Source of the DNA: Hydractinia symbiolongicarpus
Lineage: Eukaryota; Cnidaria; Hydrozoa; Anthoathecata; Hydractiniidae
Assembly: GCF_029227915.1 (NCBI RefSeq)
Contig: NC_079887.1
Coordinates: 2,976,001 to 3,040,000, forward strand
DNA: 64,000 nucleotides
Direction: 5' to 3'
Of the stretch, positions 36,021 to 49,583 are shown one piece after another. Below the pieces are notes generated by a model. That model ran no database searches and was not told the origin of the DNA. It saw nothing but the letters and a program-made list of their open reading frames with translations. A program made the position numbers and the translations under genes. How positions within the stretch are numbered: position 1 is the first letter of the stretch; every line of letters starts with the position of its first letter.

Positions 36021-38145
36021 ATTTTTGATGAGACGCTGAATAAAAGAAGTTTAATTGCCGGCAAACGAAAACCCGCGTCTTCCCGTAAATCCCGGACTCG
36101 GCCCGTATAGTCAAAAGTATACAAAGAAAGTACCCAGGGTGTAAACTCATTTCCCGAACGATTTTTTAAATTATTATTTCACCACTAAAGCCCATGAGAC
36201 TTGTAGTATTAAAAAATATTTTCATTTTTGATGAGACGCTGAATAAAAGAAGTTTAATCGCCGGCAAACGAAAACCTGCGATTTCCAGTAAATCCCGGAC
36301 TCGGCCGTATAGTCAAAAGTATACAAAGAAAGTACCCAGGGTGTAAACTCATTTCCCGAACAATTTTTTAAATTATTATTTCACCACTAAAGCCCATGAG
36401 ACTTGTAGTATTTAAAAATATTTTCATTTTTGATGAGACGCTGAATAAAAGAAGTTTAATCGCCGGCAAACGAAAACCCGTGACTTCCCGTAAATCCCGG
36501 ACTCGGCCCGTATAGTCAAAAGTATACAAAGAAAGTACCCAGGGAGTAAACTCATTTCCCGAACGATTTTTTAAATTATTTTTTCACCACTAAAACGCAT
36601 GAGACTTGTAGTTTTTAAAAATGTTTTCATTTTAGATGAGACGCTGAATAAAAGAAGTTTAATTGCCGGCAAACGAAAACCCGCGTCTTCCCGTAAATCC
36701 CGGACTCGGCCCGTATAGTCAAAAGTATACAAAGAAAGTACCCAGGGAGTAAACTCATTTCCCAAACGATATTTTAAATTAATTTTCACCACTAAAACGC
36801 ATAAGACTTGTAGTTTTCAGAAATCTTTTCATTTTTGATGAGACGCTTAATGAAAGTGGTTTAATCGCCGGCAAACGAAAACCTGCGATTTCCCGTACAT
36901 TCCGGACTCGGCCCGTATAGTCAAAAGTATAGAAAGAAAGTACCCAGGCTGTAAACTCATTTCTCGAACGATTTTTTAAATTATTTTTTCACCACTAAAA
37001 CGCATGAGACTTGTAGTTTTCAAAAATGTTTTCATTTTTGATGAGACGCTGAATAAAAGAAGTTTAATCGCCGGCAAACGAAAACCTGCGATTTCCCGTA
37101 AATCCCGGACTCGGCCCGTATAGTCAAAGGTATACAAAGAAAGTTCCCAGGGAGTAAACTCATTTCCCAAAAGATTTCTTAAATTTATATTTTACCACTA
37201 AAGCCCATGAGACTTGTAGTTTTCAAAAATGTTTTCATTTTTGATGAGACGCTGAATAAAAGAAGTTTAATCGCCGGCAAACGAAAACCCGCGATTTCCC
37301 GTAAATCCCGGGCTTGGCACTTATAGTCGAATGTATACAAAGAAAGTACCCTGTGAGTAAACTCATTTCTAGAACGATTTTTTAAATTATTTTTTCACCA
37401 CTAAAGCCAATGAGACTTGTAGTTTTTAAAAATGTTCTCATTTTTGATGAGACCCTGAATAAAAGAAGTTTAATCGCCGGCAAACGAAAACCCGCGATTT
37501 CCCGTAAATCCCGGCTTGGCCCGTATATTCAAAAGTATACAAAGAAAGTACCCAGGGAGTAAACTCATTTCCCGAACGATTTTTTAAATTATTTTTTCAC
37601 CACTAAAACGCATGAGACTTGTAGTTTTCAAAAATGTTTTCATTTTTGATGAGACGCTGAATAAAAGAAGTTTAATTGCCGGCAAACGAAAACCCGCGTC
37701 TTCCCGTAAATCCCGGCTCGGCCCGTATAGTCAAAAGTATACAAAGAAAGTACCCAGGGTGTAAACTCATTTCCCGAACGATTTTTTAAATTATTATTTC
37801 ACCACTAAAGCCCATGGGACTTGTAGTATTAAAAAATATTTTCATTTTTGATGAGACGCTGAATAAAAGAAGTTTAATCGCCGGCAAACGAAAACCTGCG
37901 ATTTCCCGTAAATCCCGGACTCGGCCGTATAGTCAAAAGTATACAAAGAAAGTACCCAGGGTGTAAACTCATTTCCCGAACAATTCTTTAAATTATTATT
38001 TCACCACTAAAGCCCATGAGACTTGTAGTATTTAAAAATATTTTCATTTTTGATGAGACGCTGAATAAAAGAAGTTTAATCGCCGGCAAACGAAAACAAG
38101 CGACTTCCCGTAAATCCCGGACTCGGCCCGTATAGTCAAAAATAT
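36021..38145 (+). repeat. 12-mer HOR copy 2 and transition
   Basis: Matches copy 1 to about 37,961 with scattered single-base differences (for example 'cccgtacattccgg' at about 36,893, 'gtcttcccg' at 37,698 against 'gtcttgccg' at about 35,267). It then passes into the next domain. Confidence 0.78.
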
Positions 38146-40185
38146 ACAAAGAAAGTACCCAGGGAGTAAACTCATTTCCCGAACGATTTTTTAAATTATT
38201 TTTTCACCACTAAACCACATGAGACTTGTAGTTTTTAAAAATGTTTTCATTTTTGATGAGACGCTGAATAAAAGAAGTTTAATTGCCGGCAAACGAAAAC
38301 CCGCGTCTTCCCGTAAATCCCGGACTCGGCCCGTATAGTCAAAAGTATAGAAAGAAAGTACCCAGGCTGTAAACTCATTTCTCGAACGATTTTTTAAACT
38401 ATTTTTTCACCACTAAAACGCATGAGATTTGTAGTTTTCAGAAATCTTTTCATTTTTGATGAGACGCTTAATGAAAGTGGTTTAGTCGCCGGCAAACGAA
38501 AACCTGCGATTTCCCGTAAATCCCGGACTCGGCCCGTATAATCAAAAGTATAGAAAGAAAGTACCCAGGCTGTAAACTCATTTCTCGAACGATTTTTTAA
38601 ATTATTTTTTCACCACTAAAACGCATGAGACTTGTAGTTTTCAAAAATGTTTTCATTTTTGATGAGACGCTGAATAAAAGAAGTTTAATCGCCGGCAAAC
38701 GAAAACCTGCGATTTCCCGTAAATCCCGGACTCGGCCCGTATAGTCAAAGGTATACAAAGAAAGTTCCCAGGGAGTAAACTCATTTCAAAAATGTTTTCA
38801 TTTTTGATGAGACGCTGAATAAAAGAAGTTTAATCGCCGGCAAACGAAAACCTGCGATTTCCCGTAAATCCCGGACTCGGCCCGTATAGTCAAAAGTATA
38901 CAAAGAAAGTACCCAGGGAGTAAACTCATTTCCCAAACGATTATTTAAATTATTATTTCACCACTAAAGCCCATGAGACTTGTAGTTTTTAAAAATGTTT
39001 TCATTTTTGATGAGACGCAGAATAAAAGAAGTTTAATCGCCGGCAAACGAAAACCCGCGTCTTCCCGTAAATCCCGGACTCGGCCCGTATAGTCAAAAGT
39101 ATGCAAGGAAAGTACCCAGTGAGTAAACTCATTTCCCGAACGAATTTTTTAAATTATTTTTTCACCACTAAAACGCATCAGACTTGTAGTTTTCAGAAAT
39201 GTTTTCATTTTTGATGAGACGCTTAATAAAAGTGTTTTAATCGCCGGCAAAGAAAACCCGCGATTTCCCGTAAATCCCGGGCTTGGCCCGTATAGTCGAA
39301 TGTATTCAAAGAAAGTACCCTGTGAGTAAACTCATTTCCAAAACGATTTTTTAAATTATCTTTTCACCACTAAAACGCTTGAGACTTGTAGTTTTCAAAA
39401 ATGTTTTCATTTTTGATGAGACGCTGAATAAAAGAAGTTTAATCGCCGGCAAACGAAAACCCGCCATTTCCCGTAAACCCCGGACTCGGCCCGCATAGTC
39501 AAAAGTATACAAAGAAAGTACCCAGGGAGTAAACTCATTTCCCGAACGATTTTTTAAATTATTTTTTCACCACTAAAACGCATGAGACTTGTAGTTTTCA
39601 AAAATGTTTTCATTTTTGATAAGACGCTGAATAAAAGAAGTTTAATCACCGGCAAACGAAAACCTGCGATTTCCCGTAAATCCCGGACTCCGCCCGTATA
39701 GTCAAAAGTATACAAAGAAAGTACCCAGGGTGTAAACTCATTTCCCGAACGATTTTTTAAATTATTATTTCACCACTAAAGCCCATGAGACTTGTAGTAT
39801 TTAAAAATATTTTTATTTTTGATGAGACGCTGAATAAAAAAAGTTTAATCGCCGGCAAACGAAAACCTGCGATTTCCCGTAAATCCCGGACTCGGCCCGT
39901 ATAGTCAAAAGTATAGAAAGAAAGTACGCAGGGTGTAAACTCATTTCTCGAAGGATTTTTTAAATTATTATTTCACCACTAAAGCCAATGAGACTTGTAG
40001 TATTTAAAAATATTTTCATTTTTGATGAGACGCTGAATAAAAGAAGTTTAATCGCCGGCAAACGAAAACCCGCGACTTCCCGTAAATCCCGGACTCGGCC
40101 CGTATAGTCAAAAGTATACAAAGAAAGTACCCAGGGAGTAAACTCATTTCCCGAACGATTTTTTAAATTATTTTTTCACCACTAA
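38145..40185 (+). repeat. 1,972-bp HOR copy 1 carrying a 58-bp deletion
   Basis: Ten monomers less 58 bp recur at +1,972. Shared marks are 'ctaaaccacatgag' (38,210 and 40,182), 'gcatgagatttg', 'tttagtcgccgg', 'gacgcagaat', 'ggcaaagaaaaccc', 'gaatgtattc' and 'gataagacgctg'. The pattern 2,030 minus 58 equals 1,972 accounts for the period exactly. Confidence 0.87.
38611..38958 (+). repeat. Full monomer plus 145-bp truncated monomer
   Basis: 348 bp (203 + 145) lie between the flanking 'caccac' motifs. The junction 'aactcatttc|aaaaatgtttt' falls after 38,787. The missing 58 bp run from 'ccgaacg' through 'gtagttttc', so the T-rich linker and the 'caccac' start of one monomer are lost. TTTC is present at both ends of the deleted piece. 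The same junction is at 40,759, 1,972 bp on. Confidence 0.92.
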
Positions 40186-42157
40186 ACCACATGAGACTTG
40201 TAGTTTTTAAAAATGTTTTCATTTTTGATGAGACGCTGAATAAAAGAAGTTTAATTGCCGGCAAACGAAAACCCGCGTCTTCCCGTAAATCCCGGACTCG
40301 GCCCGTATAGTCAAAAGTATAGAAAGAAAGTACCCAGGCTGTAAACTCATTTCTCGAACGATTTTTTAAACTATTTTTTCACCACTAAAACGCATGAGAT
40401 TTGTAGTTTTCAGAAATCTTTTCATTTTTGATGAGACGCTTAATGAAAGTGGTTTAGTCGCCGGCAAACGAAAACCTGCGATTTCCCGTAAATCCCGGAC
40501 TCGGCCCGTATAATCAAAAGTATAGAAAGAAAGTACCCAGGCTGTAAACTCATTTCTCGAACGATTTTTTAAATTATTTTTTCACCACTAAAACGCATGA
40601 GACTTGTAGTTTTCAAAAATGTTTTCATTTTTGATGAGACGCTGAATAAAAGAAGTTTAATCGCCGGCAAACGAAAACCTGCGATTTCCCGTAAATCCCG
40701 GACTCGGCCCGTATAGTCAAAGGTATACAAAGAAAGTTCCCAGGGAGTAAACTCATTTCAAAAATGTTTTCATTTTTGATGAGACGCTGAATAAAAGAAG
40801 TTTAATCGCCGGCAAACGAAAACCTGCGATTTCCCGTAAATCCCGGACTCGGCCCGTATAGTCAAAAGTATACAAAGAAAGTACCCAGGGAGTAAACTCA
40901 TTTCCCAAACGATTATTTAAATTATTATTTCACCACTAAAGCCCATGAGACTTGTAGTTTTTAAAAATGTTTTCATTTTTGATGAGACGCAGAATAAAAG
41001 AAGTTTAATCGCCGGCAAACGAAAACCCGCGTCTTCCCGTAAATCCCGGACTCGGCCCGTATAGTCAAAAGTATGCAAGGAAAGTACCCAGTGAGTAAAC
41101 TCATTTCCCGAACGAATTTTTTAAATTATTTTTTCACCACTAAAACGCATCAGACTTGTAGTTTTCAGAAATGTTTTCATTTTTGATGAGACGCTTAATA
41201 AAAGTGTTTTAATCGCCGGCAAAGAAAACCCGCGATTTCCCGTAAATCCCGGGCTTGGCCCGTATAGTCGAATGTATTCAAAGAAAGTACCCTGTGAGTA
41301 AACTCATTTCCAAAACGATTTTTTAAATTATCTTTTCACCACTAAAACGCTTGAGACTTGTAGTTTTCAAAAATGTTTTCATTTTTGATGAGACGCTGAA
41401 TAAAAGAAGTTTAATCGCCGGCAAACGAAAACCCGCCATTTCCCGTAAACCCCGGACTCGGCCCGCATAGTCAAAAGTATACAAAGAAAGTACCCAGGGA
41501 GTAAACTCATTTCCCGAACGATTTTTTAAATTATTTTTTCACCACTAAAACGCATGAGACTTGTAGTTTTCAAAAATGTTTTCATTTTTGATAAGACGCT
41601 GAATAAAAGAAGTTTAATCACCGGCAAACGAAAACCTGCGATTTCCCGTAAATCCCGGACTCCGCCCGTATAGTCAAAAGTATACAAAGAAAGTACCCAG
41701 GGTGTAAACTCATTTCCCGAACGATTTTTTAAATTATTATTTCACCACTAAAGCCCATGAGACTTGTAGTATTTAAAAATATTTTCATTTTTGATGAGAC
41801 GCTGAATAAAAAAAGTTTAATCGCCGGCAAACGAAAACCTGCGATTTCCCGTAAATCCCGGACTCGGCCCGTATAGTCAAAAGTATAGAAAGAAAGTACG
41901 CAGGGTGTAAACTCATTTCTCGAAGGATTTTTTAAATTATTATTTCACCACTAAAGCCAATGAGACTTGTAGTATTTAAAAATATTTTCATTTTTGATGA
42001 GACGCTGAATAAAAGAAGTTTAATCGCCGGCAAACGAAAACCCGCGACTTCCCGTAAATCCCGGACTCGGCCCGTATAGTCAAAAGTATACAAAGAAAGT
42101 ACCCAGGGAGTAAACTCATTTCCCGAACGATTTTTTAAATTATTTTTTCACCACTAA
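40186..42157 (+). repeat. 1,972-bp HOR copy 2
   Basis: Near-identical to copy 1. I noticed 'aatatttttattttt' in copy 1 (about 39,806) against 'aatattttcattttt' here. It diverges at about 42,155, where 'ctaaaacgcatg' replaces 'ctaaaccacatg'. Confidence 0.86.
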
Positions 42158-43570
42158 AACGCATGAGACTTGTAGTTTTTAAAAATGTTTTCATTTTTGA
42201 TGAGACGCTGAATAAAAGAAGTTTAATCGCCGGCAAACGAAAACCCGCCATTTCCCGTAAATCCTGGACTCGGCCCGTATAGTCAAAAGTATACAAAGAA
42301 AGTACCCAGGGTGTAAACTCATTTACCGAACGATTTTTTAAATTATTTTTTCACCACTAAAACGCATGAGACTTGTAGTTTTCAAAAATGTTTTCATTTT
42401 TGATAAGACGCTGAATAAAAGAAGTTTAATCACCGGCAAACGAAAACCTGCGATTTCCCGTAAATCCCGGACTCCGCCCGTATAGTCAAAAGTATACAAA
42501 GAAAGTACCCAGGGTGTAAACTCATTTCCCGAACGATTTTTTAAATTATTATTTCACCACTAAAGCCCATGAGACTTGTAGTATTTAAAAATATTTTCAT
42601 TTTTGATGAGACGCTGAATAAAAAAAGTTTAATCGCCGGCAAACGAAAACCTGCGATTTCCCGTAAATCCCGGACTCGGCCCGTATAGTCAAAAGTATAG
42701 AAAGAAAGTACGCAGGGTGTAAACTCATTTCTCGAAGGATTTTTTAAATTATTATTTCACCACTAAAGCCAATGAGACTTGTAGTATTTAAAAATATTTT
42801 CATTTTTGATGAGACGCTGAATAAAAGAAGTTTAATCGCCGGCAAACGAAAACCCGCGACTTCCCGTAAATCCCGGACTCGGCCCGTATAGTCAAAAGTA
42901 TACAAAGAAAGTACCCAGGGAGTAAACTCATTTCCCGAACGATTTTTTAAATTATTTTTTCACCACTAAAACGCATGAGACTTGTAGTTTTTAAAAATGT
43001 TTTCATTTTTGATGAGACGCTGAATAAAAGAAGTTTAATTGCCGGCAAACGAAACCTGCGATTTCCCGTAAATCCTGGACTCGGCCCGTATAGTCAAAAG
43101 TATACAAAGAAAGTACCCAGGGTGTAAACTCATTTACCGAACGATTTTTTAAATTATTATTTCACCACTAAAGCCCATGAGACTTGTAGTATTTAAAAAT
43201 ATTTTCATTTTTGATGAGACGCTGTATAAAAAAAGTTTAATCGCCGGCAAACGAAAACCTGCGATTTCCCGTAAATCCCGGACTCGGCCCGTATAGTCAA
43301 GAGTATAGAAAGAAAGTACGCAGGGTGTAAACTCATTTCCCGAACGATTTTTTAAATTATTATTTCACCACTAAAGCCCATGAGATTGTAGTATTTAAAA
43401 ATATTTTCATTTTTGATGAGACGCTGAATAAAAGAAGTTTAATCGCCGGCAAACGAAAACCCGCGACTTCCCGTAAATCCCGGACTCGGCCCGTATAGTC
43501 AAAAGTATACAAAGAAAGTACCCAGGGAGTAAACTCATTTCCCGAACGATTTTTTAAATTATTTTTTTCA
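42157..43570 (+). repeat. Partial tetramer duplication, 812-bp offset
   Basis: The order at about 41,513-42,130 repeats at about 42,323-42,940: 'gataagacgctg', 'caccggcaaacg', 'actccgcccg', 'gtacgcagggtg', 'ctcgaaggatt'. The 'gataag' mark is at 41,590 and 42,402, 812 bp apart. Two more related monomers follow, with 'gctgtataaa' and 'catgagattgtag'. Confidence 0.75.
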
Positions 43571-43744
43571 CCACTAAAACGCATGAGACTTGTAGTTTTT
43601 AAAAATCTTTTCATTTTTGATGAGACGCTGAATAAAAGAAGTTTAATTGCCGGCTAACGAAAACCCGCGTCTTCCCGTAAATCCCGGACTCGGCCCGTAT
43701 AGTCAAAAGTATACAAAGAAAGTACCCAGGGAGTAAACTCATTT

Positions 43745-45535
43745 CCCAAACGATATTTTAAATTAATTTTCACCACTAAAACGCATGAGACTTGTAGTTT
43801 TCAGAAATCTTTTCATTTTTGATGAGACGCTTAATGAAAGTGGTTTAATCGCCGGCAAACGAAAACCTGCGATTTCCCGTAAATCCGGACTCGGCCCGTA
43901 TAGTCAAAAGTATACAAAGAAAGTACCCAGGGTGTAAACTCATTTCTTGAACGATTTTTTAAATTATCTTTTCACCACTAAAACGCTTGAGACTTGTAGT
44001 TTTCAAAAATGTTTTCATTTTTGATGAGACGCTGAATAAAAGAAGTTTAATCGCCGGCAAACGAAAACCCGCCATTTCCCGTAAACCCTGGACTCGGCCC
44101 GTATAGTCAAAAGTATACAAGGAAAGTACCCAGTGAGTAAACTCATTTCCCGAACGAATTTTTAAATTATTTTTTCACCAATAAAACGCATGATACTTGT
44201 AGTTTTCAAAAATGTTTTCATTTTTGATGAGACGCTGAATAAAAGTAGTTTAATCACCGGCAAACGAAAACCTGCGATTTCCCGTAAATCCCGGACTCGG
44301 CCCGTATAGTCAAAAGTATACAAAGAAAGTACCCAGGGTGTAAACTCATTTCCCGAACGATTTTTTAAATTATTATTTCCCCACTAAAGCCCATGAGACT
44401 TGTAGTATTTAAAAATATTTTCATTTTTGATGAGACGCTGAATAAAAGAAGTTTAATCGCCGGCAAACGAAAACCTGCGATTTCCCGTAAATCCCGGACT
44501 CGGCCCGTATAGTCAAAAGTATAGAAAGAAAGTACGCAGGGTGTAAACTCATTTCCCGAACGATTTTTTAAATTATTATTTCACCACTAAAGGCCATGTG
44601 ACTTGTAGTATTTAAAAATATTTTCATTTTTGATGAGACGCTGAATAAAAGAAGTTTAATCGCCGGCAAACGAAAAGCCGCAACTTCCCGTAAATCCCGG
44701 ACTCGGCCCGTATAGTCAAAAGTATACAAAGAAAGTACCCAGGGAGTAAACTCATTTCCCGAACGATTTTTTGAATTATTTTTTCACCACTAAAACGCAT
44801 GAGACTTGTAGTTTTTAAAAATGTTTTCATTTTTGATGAGACGCTGAATAAAAGAAGTTTAATTGCCGGCAAACGAAAACCCGCGTCTTCCCGTAAATCC
44901 CGGACTCGGCCCGTATAGTCAAAAGTATACAAAGAAAGTACCCAGGGAGTAAACTCATTTCCCAAACGATATTTTAAATTAATTTTCACCACTAAAACGC
45001 ATGAGACTTGTAGTTTTCAGAAATCTTTTCATTTTTGATGAGACGCTTAATGAAAGTGGTTTAATCGCCGGCAAACGAAAACCTGCGATTTTCCGTAAAT
45101 CCGGACTCGGCCCGTATAGTGAAAAGTATACAAAGAAAGTACCCAGGGTGTAAACTCATTTCTCGAACGATTTTTTAAATTATCTTTTCACCACTAAAAC
45201 GCTTGAGACTTGTAGTTTTCAAAAATGTTTTCATTTTTGATGAGACGCTGAATAAAAGAAGTTTAATTGCCGGCAAACGAAAACCCGCCATTTCCCGTAA
45301 ACCCTGGACTCGGCCCGTATAGTCAAAAGTATACAAGGAAAGTACCCAGTGAGTAAACTCATTTCCCGAACGAATTTTTAAATTATTTTTTCACCAATAA
45401 AACGCATGATACTTGTAGTTTTCAAAAATGTTTTCATTTTTGATGAGACGCTGAATAAAAGAAGTTTAATCACCGGCAAACGAAAACCTGCGATTTCCCG
45501 TAAATCCCGGACTCGGCCCGTATAGTCAAAAGTAT
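43745..45535 (+). repeat. 1.79-kb block, copy 1 of a pair 5.47 kb apart
   Basis: Matches about 49,215-51,005. Shared marks are 'tatttccccactaaagccc' (about 44,372 and 49,843), 'aaaggccatgtgac' (about 44,589 and 50,060), 'ttttttgaattattttttc' (about 44,767 and 50,237), 'atttttccgtaaatccgg'-type loss of one C (about 45,089 and 50,559) and 'gtatagtgaaaag' (about 45,113 and 50,583). It ends where 'caaggaaag' here faces 'caaagaaag' there. Confidence 0.75.
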
Positions 45536-45829
45536 ACAAGGAAAGTACCCAGTGAGTAAACTCATTTCCCGAACGAATTTTTAAATTATTTTTTCACCAA
45601 TAAAACGCATGATACTTGTAGTTTTCAAAAATGTTTTCATTTTTGATGAGACGCTGAATAAAAGAAGTTTAATCACCGGCAAACGAAAACCTGCGATTTC
45701 CCGTAAATCCCGGACTCGCCCCGTATAGTCAAAAGTATACAAAGAAAGTACCCAGGGTGTAAACTCATTTCCCGAACGATTTTTTAAATTATTATTTCAC
45801 CACTAAAACGCATGAGACTTGTAGTTTTT

Positions 45830-47854
45830 AAAAATGTTTTCATTTTTGATGAGACGCTGAATAAAAGAAGTTTAATCGCCGGCAAACGAAAACCCGCCAT
45901 TTCCCGTAAACCCCGGACTCGGCCCGTATAGTCAAAAGTATACAAAGAAAGTACCCAGGGAGTAAACTCATTTCCCGAACGATTTTTTAAATTATTTTTT
46001 CACCACTAAAACGCATGAGACTTGTAGTTTTCAAAAATGTTTTCATTTTTGATGAGACGCTGAATAAAAGAAGTTTAATTGCCGGCAAACGAAAACCCGC
46101 GTCTTCCCGTAAATCCCAGACTCGCCCCGTATAGTCAAAAGAATACAAAGAAAGTACCCAGGGAGTAAAGTCATTTCCCAAACGATATTTTAAATTAATT
46201 TTCACCACTAAAACGCATGAGACTTGTAGTTTTCAGAAATCTTTTCATTTTTGATGAGACGCTTAATGAAAGTGGTTTAATCGCCCGCAAACGAAAACCT
46301 GCGATTTCCCGTAAATCCCGGACTCGGCCCGTATAGTCAAAAGTATAGAAAGAAAGTACCCAGGCTGTAAACTCATTTCTCGAACGATTTTTTAAATTAT
46401 TTTTTCACCACTAAAACGCATGAGACTTGTAGTTTTCAAAAATGTTTTCATTTTTGAAGAGACGCTGAATAAAAGAAGTTTAATTGCCGGCAAACGAAAA
46501 CCCGCGTCTTCCCGTAAATCCCAGACTCGCCCCGTATAGTCAAAAGAATACAAAGAAAGTACCCAGGGAGTAAAGTCATTTCCCAAACGATATTTTAAAT
46601 TAATTTTCACCACTAAAACGCATGAGACTTGTAGTTTTCAGAAATCTTTTCATTTTTGATGAGACGCTTAATGAAAGTGGTTTAATCGCCCGCAAACGAA
46701 AACCTGCGATTTCCCGTAAATCCCGGACTCGGCCCGTATAGTCAAAAGCATAGAAAGAAAGTACCCAGGCTGTAAACTCATTTCTCGAACGATTTTTTAA
46801 ATTATTTTTTCACCACTAAAACGCATGAGAGTTGTAGTTTTCAAAAATGTTTTCATTTTTGATGAGACGCTGAATAAAAGAAGTTTAATCGCCGCCAAAC
46901 GAAAACCTGCGATTTCCCGTAAATCCCGGACTCGGCCCGTATAGTCAAAGGTATACAAAGAAAGTACCCAGAGAGTAAACTCATTTCCCGAACGATTTTT
47001 TAAATTATTTTTTCACCACTAAAAAGCATGAGACTTGTAGTTTTTAAAAATCTTTTCATTTTTGATGAGACGCTGAATAAAAGAAGTTTAATTGCCGGCA
47101 AACGAAAACCCGCGTCTTCCCGTAAATCCCAGACTCGCCCCGTATAGTCAAAAGAATACAAAGAAAGTACCCAGGGAGTAAAGTCATTTCCCAAACGATA
47201 TTTTAAATTAATTTTCACCACTAAAACGCATGAGACTTGTAGTTTTCAGAAATCTTTTCATTTTTGATGAGACGCTTAATGAAAGTGGTTTAATCGCCCG
47301 CAAACGAAAACCTGCGATTTCCCGTAAATCCCGGACTCGGCCCGTATAGTCAAAAGTATAGAAAGAAAGTACCCAGGCTGTAAACTCATTTCTCGAACGA
47401 TTTTTTAAATTATTTTTTCACCACTAAAACGCATGAGAGTTGTAGTTTTCAAAAATGTTTTCATTTTTGATGAGACGCTGAATAAAAGAAGTTTAATCGC
47501 CGCCAAACGAAAACCTGCGATTTCCCGTAAATCCCGGACTCGGCCCGTATAGTCAAAGGTATACAAAGAAAGTACCCAGAGAGTAAACTCATTTCCCAAA
47601 CGATATTTTAAATTAATTTTCACCACTAAAACGCATGAGACTTGTAGTTTTCAGAAATCTTTTCATTTTTGATGAGACGCTTAATGAAAGTGGTTTAATC
47701 GCCGGCAAACGAAAACCTGCGATTTCCCGTAAATCCGGACTCGGCCCGTATAGTCAAAAGTATACAAAGAAAGTACCCAGGGTGTAAACTCATTTCTCGA
47801 ACGATTTTTTAAATTATCTTTTCACCACTAAAACGCTTGAGACTTGTAGTTTTC
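45830..47854 (+). repeat. 2,025-bp HOR copy 1 with 405-bp dimers
   Basis: The dimer joins a 'gcgtcttcccg' monomer ('cccagactcgccccg', 'aaaagaatac', 'gtaaagtcattt', 'cgatattttaaattaatttt') to a 'gaaatcttttc' monomer ('gcttaatgaaagtgg', 'tcgcccgcaaacg', 'gtatagaaag', 'ggctgtaaac', 'tttctcgaacg'). It appears at about 45,987 and 46,392, and again at 47,000. The unit recurs at +2,025 (48,012; 48,417; 49,025). Confidence 0.82.
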
Positions 47855-49560
47855 AAAAATGTTTTCATTTTTGATGAGACGCTGAATAAAAGAAGTTTAA
47901 TCGCCGGCAAACGAAAACCCGCCATTTCCCGTAAACCCCGGACTCGGCCCGTATAGTCAAAAGTATACAAAGAAAGTACCCAGGGAGTAAACTCATTTCC
48001 CGAACGATTTTTTAAATTATTTTTTCACCACTAAAACGCATGAGACTTGTAGTTTTCAAAAATGTTTTCATTTTTGATGAGACGCTGAATAAAAGAAGTT
48101 TAATTGCCGGCAAACGAAAACCCGCGTCTTCCCGTAAATCCCAGACTCGCCCCGTATAGTCAAAAGAATACAAAGAAAGTACCCAGGGAGTAAAGTCATT
48201 TCCCAAACGATATTTTAAATTAATTTTCACCACTAAAACGCATGAGACTTGTAGTTTTCAGAAATCTTTTCATTTTTGATGAGACGCTTAATGAAAGTGG
48301 TTTAATCGCCCGCAAACGAAAACCTGCGATTTCCCGTAAATCCCGGACTCGGCCCGTATAGTCAAAAGTATAGAAAGAAAGTACCCAGGCTGTAAACTCA
48401 TTTCTCGAACGATTTTTTAAATTATTTTTTCACCACTAAAACGCATGAGACTTGTAGTTTTCAAAAATGTTTTCATTTTTGATGAGACGCTGAATAAAAG
48501 AAGTTTAATTGCCGGCAAACGAAAACCCGCGTCTTCCCGTAAATCCCAGACTCGCCCCGTATAGTCAAAAGAATACAAAGAAAGTACCCAGGGAGTAAAG
48601 TCATTTCCCAAACGATATTTTAAATTAATTTTCACCACTAAAACGCATGAGACTTGTAGTTTTCAGAAATCTTTTCATTTTTGATGAGACGCTTAATGAA
48701 AGTGGTTTAATCGCCCGCAAACGAAAACCTGCGATTTCCCGTAAATCCCGGACTCGGCCCGTATAGTCAAAAGCATAGAAAGAAAGTACCCAGGCTGTAA
48801 ACTCATTTCTCGAACGATTTTTTAAATTATTTTTTCACCACTAAAACGCATGAGAGTTGTAGTTTTCAAAAATGTTTTCATTTTTGATGAGACGCTGAAT
48901 AAAAGAAGTTTAATCGCCGCCAAACGAAAACCTGCGATTTCCCGTAAATCCCGGACTCGGCCCGTATAGTCAAAGGTATACAAAGAAAGTACCCAGAGAG
49001 TAAACTCATTTCCCGAACGATTTTTTAAATTATTTTTTCACCACTAAAAAGCATGAGACTTGTAGTTTTTAAAAATCTTTTCATTTTTGATGAGACGCTG
49101 AATAAAAGAAGTTTAATCGCCGCCAAACGAAAACCTGCGATTTCCCGTAAATCCCGGACTCGGCCCGTATAGTCAAAGGTATACAAAGAAAGTACCCAGA
49201 GAGTAAACTCATTTCCCAAACGATATTTTAAATTAATTTTCACCACTAAAACGCATGAGACTTGTAGTTTTCAGAAATCTTTTCATTTTTGATGAGACGC
49301 TTAATGAAAGTGGTTTAATCGCCGGCAAACGAAAACCTGCGATTTCCCGTAAATCCGGACTCGGCCCGTATAGTCAAAAGTATACAAAGAAAGTACCCAG
49401 GGTGTAAACTCATTTCTCGAACGATTTTTTAAATTATCTTTTCACCACTAAAACGCTTGAGACTTGTAGTTTTCAAAAATGTTTTCATTTTTGATGAGAC
49501 GCTGAATAAAAGAAGTTTAATCGCCGGCAAACGAAAACCCGCCATTTCCCGTAAACCCTG
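47855..49560 (+). repeat. 2,025-bp HOR copy 2, lacking one 405-bp dimer
   Basis: Collinear with copy 1 to about 49,110. Here the monomer that begins 'ctaaaaagcatgag...aaaatctttt' joins directly to 'aatcgccgccaaacg', whereas copy 1 first has another dimer. From 49,115 to about 49,560 it matches 47,490-47,935, an offset 405 bp smaller. So one dimer was lost here or gained there. Confidence 0.78.
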
Positions 49561-49583
49561 GACTCGGCCCGTATAGTCAAAAG

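Noticed and set aside
38700-38960. Transposon insertion at the odd junction near 38.79 kb
   Set aside because: The sequence on both sides is normal satellite. The anomaly is a simple 58-bp deletion, with nothing inserted.
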